Shown here one piece after another: positions 43,226 to 51,606 of a stretch of 64,000 bases of DNA. The DNA lies in NCBI RefSeq assembly GCF_047030795.1, contig NZ_JBKYIC010000005.1. One strand, 5' to 3'. Source of the stretch: Frisingicoccus sp902471845. GTDB taxonomy: Bacteria; Bacillota; Clostridia; Lachnospirales; Lachnospiraceae. Numbering within the stretch: the stretch's first letter is position 1; each line of letters begins with the position of its first letter. The notes under the pieces were generated by a model. That model was given only the letters and a program-made list of their open reading frames with translations, did not search any database and was not told where the DNA came from. The translations under genes were made by a program, and so were the position numbers.

Positions 43226-45355
43226 TTGGCTGGAAGAGAATATCCACTTGAGAGAACCAGAAATATTGGTATTATGGCCCACATTGATGCTGGTAAGACA
43301 ACATTGACAGAGCGTATCCTTTATTACACTGGTGTAAATTACAAGATTGGTGATACTCATGAAGGTACTGCTACCATGGACTGGATGGAACAGGAGCAGG
43401 AAAGAGGTATCACAATCACTTCCGCTGCCACAACATGTCACTGGACTCTGGAAGAGGATTGTAAACCTAAAAAAGGTGCTTTAGAGCATCGTATCAATAT
43501 TATTGATACCCCAGGACACGTTGACTTTACAGTAGAGGTAGAAAGATCTCTTCGTGTATTGGACAGCGCTGTTGGTGTCTTCTGTGCAAAGGGCGGTGTT
43601 GAACCACAGTCCGAAAATGTATGGCGTCAGGCAGACACCTATAATGTACCACGTATGGCATTCATCAATAAGATGGATATCATGGGTGCTGATTTCTACG
43701 GTGCAGTAGATCAGATCAAAACAAGATTAGGTAAAAACGCGATTCCTATTCAGCTTCCTATCGGTAAGGAAGATGACTTCAAGGGAATTATCGACTTAAT
43801 GGAAATGAAAGCCTACATCTACAACGATGAGAAGGGTGAAGACATTGACATTATTGATATTCCAGAAGATATGAAGGATGATGCTGAATTATATCACACA
43901 GATATGGTTGAAAAAATCTGTGAAGCAGATGATGATTTAATGATGGCTTACCTTGATGGAGAAGAGCCAAGCGTTGAAGAGTTAAAGAGAGTTCTCCGTG
44001 AAGGAACATGTAACTGTACAATGGTTCCTGTTTGCTGTGGTACAGCTTACAGAAACAAAGGTGTACAGAAACTTCTTGACGCTATTATCGAATATCTGCC
44101 AGCTCCTACAGATGTAGAAGCCATCAAAGGTCAGGACTTAGAAGGTAATGAAGTAGAAGTTCCTGCATCTGACGATGCTCCATTTGCAGCTTTAGCATTC
44201 AAGATTATGACAGACCCATTCGTTGGAAAGCTTGCTTTCTTCCGTGTATATGCCGGAACAATGAACTCTGGTTCTTACATTTTAAATGCTACAAAAGGCA
44301 AAAAAGAGCGTGTTGGACGTATCCTTCAGATGCATGCCAACAAACGTCAGGAATTAGATAAAGTATACTCAGGAGATATCGCAGCAGCAGTTGGATTTAA
44401 GTTCACTACTACTGGTGATACAATCTGTGATGAACAGCATCCAGTAATTCTTGAGTCTATGGAATTCCCAGATCCAGTTATCGAGCTCGCTATCGAGCCT
44501 AAGACAAAAGCTGGACAGGGCAAGATGGCAGAAGCTCTTGCAAAACTTGCAGAAGAAGATCCTACTTTCCGCGCTCATACAGATCAGGAAACAGGACAGA
44601 CAATCATCGCTGGTATGGGTGAGCTTCACCTTGAGATCATCGTTGACCGTCTCCTTCGTGAGTTCAAAGTAGAAGCTAACGTTGGTGCTCCACAGGTAGC
44701 ATACAAAGAATCCTTCACAAAAGCAGTTGATATCGATTCTAAGTACGCTAAACAGTCCGGTGGACGTGGTCAGTACGGACACTGTAAAGTTCGTTTCGAG
44801 CCTATGGACGTTAACGGAGAAGAAACATTCAAATTCGATTCCGAAGTTGTTGGTGGTGCTATTCCTAAAGAATACATCCCTGCAGTTGGTGCTGGTATCG
44901 AAGAAGCAGCAAAAGCTGGTATCCTTGGTGGATTCCCTGTTGTTGGTGTACACGCTACAGTATACGACGGATCTTACCATGAAGTCGATTCTTCTGAAAT
45001 GGCATTCAAGGTAGCTGGTTCCTTAGCATTCAAAGATGCTATGAAGAAAGCAGATCCTGCCTTACTTGAGCCTATCATGAAGGTTGACGTAACAATGCCT
45101 GAAGAATACATGGGTGATGTTATCGGTGATATCAACTCCCGTCGTGGACGTATCGAAGGTATGGAAGATGTAGGTGGCGGACGTATCGTTCATGGTTTTG
45201 TACCATTATCTGAAATGTTCGGATATTCTACAGACTTACGTTCAAGAACTCAGGGACGTGGTAACTACTCCATGTTCTTTGATCACTATGAAAAAGTTCC
45301 TAAGAACGTACAGGAAAAGATTCTGGATGCTCATTTAGCAGCTCAGAACAAATAA
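43226..45355 (+). CDS. fusA: Elongation factor G
   Basis: A 709-residue translational GTPase: AHIDAGKTTLTERILYYTG (P loop), DTPGHVDFTVEVERSLRVLD (G3) and NKMDIMGAD (G4), then domains II to V including GRGQYGHCKVRFEP. It moves tRNA-mRNA through the ribosome. It begins at TTG (AGREYPLERTRNIG) after ATAGGAGG. Confidence 0.97.
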   Translation: MAGREYPLERTRNIGIMAHIDAGKTTLTERILYYTGVNYKIGDTHEGTATMDWMEQEQERGITITSAATTCHWTLEEDCKPKKGALEHRINIIDTPGHVDFTVEVERSLRVLDSAVGVFCAKGGVEPQSENVWRQADTYNVPRMAFINKMDIMGADFYGAVDQIKTRLGKNAIPIQLPIGKEDDFKGIIDLMEMKAYIYNDEKGEDIDIIDIPEDMKDDAELYHTDMVEKICEADDDLMMAYLDGEEPSVEELKRVLREGTCNCTMVPVCCGTAYRNKGVQKLLDAIIEYLPAPTDVEAIKGQDLEGNEVEVPASDDAPFAALAFKIMTDPFVGKLAFFRVYAGTMNSGSYILNATKGKKERVGRILQMHANKRQELDKVYSGDIAAAVGFKFTTTGDTICDEQHPVILESMEFPDPVIELAIEPKTKAGQGKMAEALAKLAEEDPTFRAHTDQETGQTIIAGMGELHLEIIVDRLLREFKVEANVGAPQVAYKESFTKAVDIDSKYAKQSGGRGQYGHCKVRFEPMDVNGEETFKFDSEVVGGAIPKEYIPAVGAGIEEAAKAGILGGFPVVGVHATVYDGSYHEVDSSEMAFKVAGSLAFKDAMKKADPALLEPIMKVDVTMPEEYMGDVIGDINSRRGRIEGMEDVGGGRIVHGFVPLSEMFGYSTDLRSRTQGRGNYSMFFDHYEKVPKNVQEKILDAHLAAQNK

Positions 45356-45388
45356 TTTCATAGATAAAGATTATCTGTAAAGTTTTAC

Positions 45389-45417
45389 TTGCAAATAATG
45401 TTAAAATGAAATATAAT
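45389..45417 (+). promoter_or_regulatory. Promoter of tuf
   Basis: TTGCAA, a 17-bp spacer and TATAAT lie 130 bp before tuf, so tuf can be expressed apart from fusA. Confidence 0.8.
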
Positions 45418-45547
45418 TACAGCAGGTGCGGCTTTATAGTCGCAGTCTGGCTGTGATTTGGAATCGTCTGGTCGATTCTTTGCCGGACGAGAATATTTAA
45501 AATTATAAAGACAGCCTATCAGGCGTAATTTTAAGGAGGAAATTCAA

Positions 45548-46741
45548 ATGGCTAAAGCTAAGTTTGAGAGAACTAAACCACATTGTAATATTGGTACCAT
45601 CGGACACGTTGACCATGGTAAAACAACTTTAACAGCTGCTATCACAAAAGTATTAGCTGAAAGAGTAGAAGGAAACGAAAAAGTAGATTTCGAAAACATC
45701 GATAAAGCTCCAGAAGAAAGAGAACGTGGTATCACAATCTCTACAGCTCACGTTGAGTACGAAACAGAGAAGAGACATTACGCACACGTTGACTGTCCAG
45801 GTCATGCCGATTATGTAAAGAACATGATCACTGGTGCTGCTCAGATGGACGGAGCTATCCTTGTAGTAGCTGCTACTGATGGTGTTATGGCTCAGACTAA
45901 AGAGCACATCTTATTATCCCGTCAGGTAGGTGTACCTTACATCGTAGTATTCATGAACAAATGTGATATGGTAGATGATGAAGAGTTACTTGAGTTAGTA
46001 GACATGGAAATCCGTGAATTATTAAACGAGTACGACTTCCCAGGAGATGACACTCCAATCATCCAGGGTTCAGCTCTTATGGCTCTTGAAGATCCTAACG
46101 GACCATGGGGAGACAAGATCATGGAACTCATGGACGCTGTTGATACATGGATTCCTAACCCAGAACGTGACACAGATAAGCCTTTCTTAATGCCTATCGA
46201 GGACATCTTCTCTATCACAGGTCGTGGTACTGTTGCAACTGGTAGAGTAGAGCGTGGTGTATTACACGTATCTGATGAAGTAGAAATCGTTGGTATCACA
46301 GACGAAACACGTAAAGTTGTTGTAACTGGTGTTGAAATGTTCCGTAAATTACTTGACGAAGCTCAGGCTGGTGACAACATCGGAGCTCTTCTTCGTGGTG
46401 TTCAGAGAGACGAAATTCAGCGTGGACAGGTATTAGCTCAGCCAGGTAGCGTAACATGCCATCATAAGTTCACAGCTCAGGTTTACGTTTTAACAAAAGA
46501 TGAAGGTGGACGTCATACTCCTTTCTTCAACAACTACAGACCTCAGTTCTACTTCCGTACAACTGACGTAACAGGTGTTATCACTCTTCCAGAAGGAACA
46601 GAGATGTGCATGCCTGGTGATAACGTAGAAATGACAATCGACATGATCCATCCAGTAGCTATGGAGCAGGGTCTTACATTCGCTATCCGTGAAGGTGGAC
46701 GTACTGTAGGATCAGGACGTGTTGCTTCTATCATCGAGTAA
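45548..46741 (+). CDS. tuf: Elongation factor Tu
   Basis: A 397-residue EF-Tu with GHVDHGKTTLTAAITKVL, DCPGHADYVKNMITGAAQMD, NKCDMVDD and a complete C-terminus ending GSGRVASIIE. It delivers aminoacyl-tRNA to the ribosome. The last 55 bases of the gene and the terminator after it recur at 60878-61053, the other end of an integrated element, so the 3' end of this gene is the probable target of integration and remains intact. Confidence 0.98.
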   Translation: MAKAKFERTKPHCNIGTIGHVDHGKTTLTAAITKVLAERVEGNEKVDFENIDKAPEERERGITISTAHVEYETEKRHYAHVDCPGHADYVKNMITGAAQMDGAILVVAATDGVMAQTKEHILLSRQVGVPYIVVFMNKCDMVDDEELLELVDMEIRELLNEYDFPGDDTPIIQGSALMALEDPNGPWGDKIMELMDAVDTWIPNPERDTDKPFLMPIEDIFSITGRGTVATGRVERGVLHVSDEVEIVGITDETRKVVVTGVEMFRKLLDEAQAGDNIGALLRGVQRDEIQRGQVLAQPGSVTCHHKFTAQVYVLTKDEGGRHTPFFNNYRPQFYFRTTDVTGVITLPEGTEMCMPGDNVEMTIDMIHPVAMEQGLTFAIREGGRTVGSGRVASIIE

Positions 46742-46862
46742 TCACGAACTTATATAATTAGCAACTGAATAATACTAGATTTTATATATATCGTACCGCA
46801 AGGTACTTGTGTTCAAGCGTAAGATTCACCCCAGAAACTAATGTTTCTGGGGTTTTTCTGTT
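46687..46862 (+). repeat. Left 176-bp direct repeat (attL region) at the tuf 3' end
   Basis: Identical with 60878-61053 except for one base (46839 T, 61030 C). It covers the last tuf codons, the stop and the terminator. Repeats of this kind at both ends of an integrase-bearing segment mark the attachment sites. Confidence 0.93.
46829..46857 (+). terminator. tuf terminator
   Basis: ACCCCAGAAAC pairs with GTTTCTGGGGT, followed by Ts. Confidence 0.92.
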
Positions 46863-47310
46863 GTGTGGAAAAGTTAGGAGATATGTTATATACGAATAAA
46901 TATAACTTAGAATTAATAAACGCATAGCAAAAGAAAATGAACGGAAGTTTTTATGACAGTTACTTTATGATAACAGCTTGATAACAAAAATTGAGAAATT
47001 AGTTGACAAAATAGAAATTACTGAATATACTTATACCCATAATTAAGATATTAATAGGATTTGGTTCGATTCCAAACACCATAAAATTAGTAGAAGTATT
47101 ATCAGAGTGTTTAGTTTCTGGATTAGTGTATGATATGATTAAATATGTCTGTAAGAAAGGAATTGATTCTATGAGAGTACAATGTTCGTTATTATTTGGT
47201 CTGGGTGTATGTGATGGTGTGGTGTAATGGTAGCACGATTTATAAAAATATACAAACATCCCAGACCTCCCAAAATTCAGAGTTCGTAAGAGCTCTTTTT
47301 TTATATAAAA
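46863..47310. other. Gene-free left end of the element
   Basis: About 450 bp with no convincing gene. It holds GATAACAGCTTGATAACAAA at 46969-46988 (matched at the right end), a tRNA T-arm-like string at 47059-47081 (TTTGG-TTCGATT-CCAAA) and a tRNA D-arm-like string at 47213-47236 (GGTGTAATGGTAGCAC). The stretch may contain integrase or excisionase binding sites. Confidence 0.5.
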
Positions 47311-47844
47311 TCATGTTAGATCATAAGTTTTAATGACATTATCTTCCGTTCCTTTTTTAATCACAGTATGACACCCGATCGTGGTTCCCATTGCCCTCAA
47401 CTTCCACTCTTCCTGAGTAGCGTTCAGTTTATACAGTTCTTCCTGTCTCTTATCTTCATCTTCAATAGCTAATATCTCAGCCTTTTCTTTCTCATAAACA
47501 TTTTTAAATTGGCACCATTTCTTAAAGAAATCCTGCATCATTGGATTATCGAAGTCTAAAATAATTTTCTGATTCCTTGTTTCAGAAAGTGATAAATTTA
47601 CAGAGTCATCTATGGCAAACAGCAGGGATAGTACATCGCCAACTGTTTCAATATTAAAATCAAGAAAAATGCTGACATTTAAGCCAAGTGCAGCAGCTAT
47701 TTTTTCTAATTGTTCTGGTTTGGGATTCCGGATTCCCAATTCATATTTTCTTATAGTTCCAACATTGATTCCAGACAGTTCTGCTAATTGAATCTGACTG
47801 AATCCACGAAATTCCCGGTAAGCTCGGATTTTTTTTCCTACCAT
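47311..47844 (-). CDS. XRE-family transcriptional regulator
   Basis: A 177-residue protein. Residues 3-60 are a classical XRE helix-turn-helix (IRAYREFRGFSQIQLAELSG, INVGTIRKYELGIRNPKPEQ). The remainder is a Lys/Glu-rich domain of unknown function. It is transcribed divergently from the excisionase-integrase genes and is probably the element's repressor. The intergenic region (47845-48068) is AT-rich and contains the divergent promoters, including TTGACAAATTC at about 47996. Confidence 0.85.
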   Translation of the reverse strand: MVGKKIRAYREFRGFSQIQLAELSGINVGTIRKYELGIRNPKPEQLEKIAAALGLNVSIFLDFNIETVGDVLSLLFAIDDSVNLSLSETRNQKIILDFDNPMMQDFFKKWCQFKNVYEKEKAEILAIEDEDKRQEELYKLNATQEEWKLRAMGTTIGCHTVIKKGTEDNVIKTYDLT

Positions 47845-48068
47845 ATAGCGATCTCCTTAAAATATTTATATATTTGTAAAATTGAATACGTTAATTGTGC
47901 TTATAGTTTAACACAAAAGTGAATGAAACAAAAGATACAGATTTATGTCAGTAAAAACAGTGCGAATAAAACAAAATATAATTCGCAAAAGATACTTGAC
48001 AAATTCACAAAAGGCAATTAATATAAGAAACATAAAGAGTCACAAAAGTGACTGGAAAGGAGGGCTAT

Positions 48069-48260
48069 ATGAGAACAAATTATATGATGACAGTAGAAGA
48101 TGTCATGAATGAACTGGGAGTGAAACGTAGCAAAGCATATTCTATTTTAAAACAGCTAAATAATGAGCTGGAAAAAGAAGGATATGTAGCAGTTCGTGGA
48201 AAGATTCCACGTCCCTATTGGGAAACAAAATTTTATGGATTTTCTCAGAAATCAATGTAA
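48069..48260 (+). CDS. Excisionase-like small DNA-binding protein
   Basis: A 63-residue protein with a winged-helix/HTH pattern (TVEDVMNELGVKRSKAYSIL, then KQLNNELEKEGY). Proteins of this size directly before a tyrosine integrase commonly direct excision or regulate it. The ATG at 48069 follows GGAGGGC; a GTG at 48048 is less likely. It ends 14 bp before the integrase start. Confidence 0.75.
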   Translation: MRTNYMMTVEDVMNELGVKRSKAYSILKQLNNELEKEGYVAVRGKIPRPYWETKFYGFSQKSM

Positions 48261-48274
48261 AGGAGAGTGAGCAG

Positions 48275-49339
48275 ATGTCAGTTTATAAAGACAAAGCACA
48301 TGGAACCTGGTACACATCTTTCCGATACATTGACTGGACAGGAAAGAAAAGACAGAAGATGAAAAGAGGGTTCAAAACAAAGAGAGAAGCACTGAATTAT
48401 GAAAATGAATTTAAAAATTCAGTGGCTGTGGAACCAGATATGCAGATGGATAAGTTTGTAGATATTTATTTTTCAGATAAGAAGAATGAATTAAAGGCAA
48501 ATTCCATACGGAACAAGCAGCACATGATTAACAAACATATCATCCCTTATTTTGGAAATAAAAAATTAAATGAAATTACTCCTGCAGATATTATTCAGTG
48601 GCAGAAAATTATACAGGAGAATAAGTTCAGCAAAACATATGAGAGAATGATTCAGAATCAGATTAATGCACTATTTAATCATGCACAGAGGATTTACAAC
48701 CTTAAAGAAAATCCCTGTAAGAAAGTAAAGCGTATGGGAAAGTCTGATGCGGATAAGCTGGATTTCTGGATTAAAGAGGAGTATGACAGATTTATTTCGG
48801 GTGTGGACAGAAAAAGTGAAGACTATCTTATGTTTGAAATACTTTTCTGGACAGGAATTCGGGAAGGAGAACTTCTTTCTCTGACAATTGCAGATTTTGA
48901 TATGACCAATAATTTACTTCATATCAATAAAACCTATCACAGAATAGATGGAAAAGATGTAATCAGTACGCCTAAAACAGATAATTCCGTCAGAACAATT
49001 ATTATTCCAAATTTTCTTAAAGAAGAAGTTCAGGAATATATCAGTTATCATTATGGATTTCCAGAAAATGAGCGTCTGTTTCCAATAGTGGCAAGGACGC
49101 TTCAGAAACGGATGAAAAGATATGAAAAAAAGACAGGAGTAAAGCCAATAAGAGTACATGATTTAAGACACAGTCATGTGGCCTATCTGATTAATCAGGG
49201 TGTGGAGCCATTGATTATTAAAGAACGACTGGGACATAAAAATATTCAGATTACATTGAATACATATGGACATCTTTATCCATCACGACAAAAAGAGGTG
49301 GCTGCATTATTGGATGAAAAAAATAAAGGTAAGGACTGA
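48275..49339 (+). CDS. int: Tyrosine integrase of the element
   Basis: A 354-residue integrase. An N-terminal arm-binding domain (VYKDKAHGTWYTSFRYIDWT), a core-binding SAM-like domain (residues about 65-150), and the catalytic domain with GIREGELLSL (Arg), RVHDLRHSHVAYL (HxLR) and RLGHKNIQITLNTYGHLYP (His and Tyr) are visible. It is the Tn916-like class used by ICEs and IMEs, unlike the shorter recombinase at 20718. It is predicted to act at the tuf 3' repeat. The ATG at 48275 has AAGGAGAG upstream. Confidence 0.93.
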   Translation: MSVYKDKAHGTWYTSFRYIDWTGKKRQKMKRGFKTKREALNYENEFKNSVAVEPDMQMDKFVDIYFSDKKNELKANSIRNKQHMINKHIIPYFGNKKLNEITPADIIQWQKIIQENKFSKTYERMIQNQINALFNHAQRIYNLKENPCKKVKRMGKSDADKLDFWIKEEYDRFISGVDRKSEDYLMFEILFWTGIREGELLSLTIADFDMTNNLLHINKTYHRIDGKDVISTPKTDNSVRTIIIPNFLKEEVQEYISYHYGFPENERLFPIVARTLQKRMKRYEKKTGVKPIRVHDLRHSHVAYLINQGVEPLIIKERLGHKNIQITLNTYGHLYPSRQKEVAALLDEKNKGKD

Positions 49340-49401
49340 TCAGCAGGAGATAATGAAAATGAATGATGTTGGAAAAAAGAAAAAGCCCAGATAAAAAATC
49401 T

Positions 49402-49513
49402 AGGCAGATTCTTCGGTAATCAGCTAAGCAGATATACCAATCTCGCAAATTAAGTATATCACAGATTAAAATTCATAACAATTTGAAATTAGCTGTTTAC
49501 GGAGAATCTGCCT
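49402..49513. repeat. Long imperfect inverted repeat after the integrase gene
   Basis: The arms 49402-49426 and 49490-49513 are complementary with few mismatches (AGGCAGATTCT / AGAATCTGCCT, with CAGCTA / TAGCTG inside) around ~63 AT-rich bases. A second small hairpin (GCCcAGAT-AAAAA-ATCTaGGC) precedes it. It lies just before the helicase-like gene, so a replication origin or an mRNA structure controlling that gene is possible. Confidence 0.7.
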
Positions 49514-49535
49514 CTTAGCAAAAGGAGACAGAATT

Positions 49536-50600
49536 ATGAGACTGGAAGAAATTGTGAGGCAGGAGCCTCCACTTAAACTGATAAATATGGAATCAGTGGA
49601 AGTAGAAGAGATTAAATGGCTACTCTATCCATTCATTCCTTATGGGAAAGTTACAATTATACAGGGAGACCCGGGAGAGGGAAAAACAACGATGGTATTA
49701 CAGATTATTGCGAAGCTGACCAGAGGGGAACCAATTCTTCCTGCTTCATTTGAAAAGCGGAAAGAACCAGAAAGAGCAGATGTAATCACCGATGAAAATA
49801 AAGCAGATATGGATGTATCTAAAAACAAGCAGTGCTTACAACAGCCAGTAAATGTAATTTATCAGACAGCAGAAGATGGGCTGGGCGATACGATAAAACC
49901 ACGGTTACTGGCAGCAGGAGCAGACTGCTCAAAGGTATTGGTAATTGACGATCGGGAACAGCCGTTGACTATGTTAGACATTCGATTGGAAGAAGCGATT
50001 ATCCAGACCAAGGCAAGACTGGTCGTACTTGATCCGATACAGGGATTTCTTGGATCAGATGTAGATATGCACAGAGCAAATGAAATACGTCCGGTTATGA
50101 AGAGGGTAGCTGTTCTGGCAGAAAAATATCAGTGTGCAATTATTCTGATTGGGCACATGAACAAAAACAGTAATGGAAAATCTTCTTATCGTGGACTTGG
50201 TTCCATAGATTTTCAGGCGGCAGCAAGGAGTGTTTTAATTGTTGGACGAATAAAAGAAGAACCGGAAACAAGAGTTGTATGTCATGTGAAAAGCTCTCTT
50301 GCGCCAGAAGGTAAGTCGATTGCTTTTCGGTTAGACCAGCATAATGGTTTTGAGTGGATTGGAGAATATGACATCAGTGCAGATGAACTGCTCTGTGGAG
50401 ACTCCAGAGGACAGAAAAGCCGGCAGGCAAAAGAGTTTCTGAAGAAAATATTATCTGATGGAGGCATGGCACAGAAAAAGATTGAAGAAGAAGCAGAAAA
50501 GTGTGGAATAAAGTCAAAAACATTGAGAAATGCAAAGCAGGAACTTGGGATTGATGCGGTCAAACGTGGAAATCAATGGTTCTGGATATTGTCAGAGTAA
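49536..50600 (+). CDS. RepA/RecA-fold helicase-like ATPase
   Basis: A 354-residue AAA_25/RecA-fold ATPase. VTIIQGDPGEGKTTMVLQII (about residues 40-60) is Walker A and ARLVVLDPIQGFLG (about 160-173) is Walker B. The later IGHMNKNSNGKSSYRGLGS is typical of RepA-like hexameric helicases. A short C-terminal winged-helix-like region (KKIEEEAEKCGIKSKTLRNA) may bind DNA. In mobilizable elements such proteins support replication of the excised circle. Confidence 0.82.
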   Translation: MRLEEIVRQEPPLKLINMESVEVEEIKWLLYPFIPYGKVTIIQGDPGEGKTTMVLQIIAKLTRGEPILPASFEKRKEPERADVITDENKADMDVSKNKQCLQQPVNVIYQTAEDGLGDTIKPRLLAAGADCSKVLVIDDREQPLTMLDIRLEEAIIQTKARLVVLDPIQGFLGSDVDMHRANEIRPVMKRVAVLAEKYQCAIILIGHMNKNSNGKSSYRGLGSIDFQAAARSVLIVGRIKEEPETRVVCHVKSSLAPEGKSIAFRLDQHNGFEWIGEYDISADELLCGDSRGQKSRQAKEFLKKILSDGGMAQKKIEEEAEKCGIKSKTLRNAKQELGIDAVKRGNQWFWILSE

Positions 50601-50667
50601 GAAAAGAAGATGGCAAGATGACCATTTCTTAAGAAGAGGGTACCTTGCCATCTTGAAAGGAGTCAGA

Positions 50668-50907
50668 ATGAAAAATAAGAATGTGCAGATACCTTATGAA
50701 CTATTTTTACTGCTTTTACAGTATCATCTGATGGAGTACAGACAGAACGAAGAAAAAATCAGACAGGGTCTGGAAAAGAAGATGAATGCCATGGCAGAAA
50801 GAGAAATATACAGCAGATACAAAACTGCACCTACGGAGGAAGAAAGGGAAAAATATCGTCAGGAATATCTGGATAGAAGAGGAATACCAGAAGACTTTCG
50901 ATGGTAA
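50668..50907 (+). CDS. Small hypothetical element protein
   Basis: A 79-residue highly charged protein starting MKNKNVQIPYELFLLLLQYH, preceded by GAAAGGAG. A helix of alternating charged residues (RQNEEKIRQGLEKKMNAMAE) and EEEREKYRQEYLDRRGIPED near the end are seen. Similar proteins commonly sit between the replication ATPase and the relaxase in Firmicute mobilizable elements. Function unknown. Confidence 0.7.
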   Translation: MKNKNVQIPYELFLLLLQYHLMEYRQNEEKIRQGLEKKMNAMAEREIYSRYKTAPTEEEREKYRQEYLDRRGIPEDFRW

Positions 50908-51087
50908 ATACTTTCCCTGATTACCTTATAACAGGAGCGTGACACGCACCTGTACAGAACATTCAAAGAGAAAATCAGCAGATATACAGTCACAGGTTAC
51001 TGGCAGGCTAACAGGCTACAGTATACAAAGTCTATCAAAGAATTACAAAATGCGATTATATTAGCTGGTATAGACGGAAGGGAGCAG

Positions 51088-51321
51088 ATGATAATGAAAG
51101 AAGGAATTTTAGCTTACAATCGTGTAAATGACAGATATGGTCTATTATCCTCTGATTTATGGGTACACACAGGATTTCACTGTGGGAAAAGAATGGAAGT
51201 ATTTATGGATGGAAAATGGATTCTCAGCAGAATGGAAATGAATCCGAAAAGAGAGTGGTATCTGGTAGAAACTCCGTACAGCGGAAATCTGGAGTATATT
51301 CGTGTGAGAATAGAAGAATAA
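51088..51321 (+). CDS. DUF5348-like small protein
   Basis: A 77-residue protein: LAYNRVNDRYGLLSSDLWVH followed by GFHCGKRMEVFMDGKW, then REWYLVETPY. This follows the DUF5348 pattern found on mobile elements. AAGGGAG precedes the start. Role unknown. Confidence 0.65.
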   Translation: MIMKEGILAYNRVNDRYGLLSSDLWVHTGFHCGKRMEVFMDGKWILSRMEMNPKREWYLVETPYSGNLEYIRVRIEE

Positions 51322-51413
51322 AACCGGTGAAGAAATAATACAGACATGAATCAGCTAACAGAAGAGACAGGTATATGCCCGTTTATCTGATGAAGAACGA
51401 ACGTCAGCAGGAC

Positions 51414-51505
51414 GTCTTGCCCCCGGCAGGGCGCAAAGGCACTTTTGATGGACGGTACGGCTGTCGAAAGTGCTTTTGCGTTACTTTTGACAAAAGTAAC
51501 AAAAC
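51414..51505. other. oriT-like structured region upstream of the relaxase
   Basis: GCAAAGGCACTTT (51432-51444) can pair with AAAGTGCTTTTGC (51467-51479). It is followed at once by a 10-bp palindrome with a one-base centre, GTTACTTTTG / CAAAAGTAAC (51480-51500). A G/C-rich segment (CCCCCGGCAGGGCG) precedes. Dense dyads in a non-coding stretch about 100 bp before a MobV relaxase fit an origin of transfer. Confidence 0.6.
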
Positions 51506-51606
51506 TGCCGTAGCCAACAGGAAAAGTTTTTAGATTTTAGAATACATTAAAGATACAGAACTGTATTATATCCGATATGAGTTTTTACGAAAGGAAGTGA
51601 GAATGG

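Noticed and set aside
46863..47310. A complete tRNA gene at the left end of the element
   Set aside because: T-arm and D-arm strings exist but in reversed order and without a matching anticodon stem, so no standard tRNA can be called.
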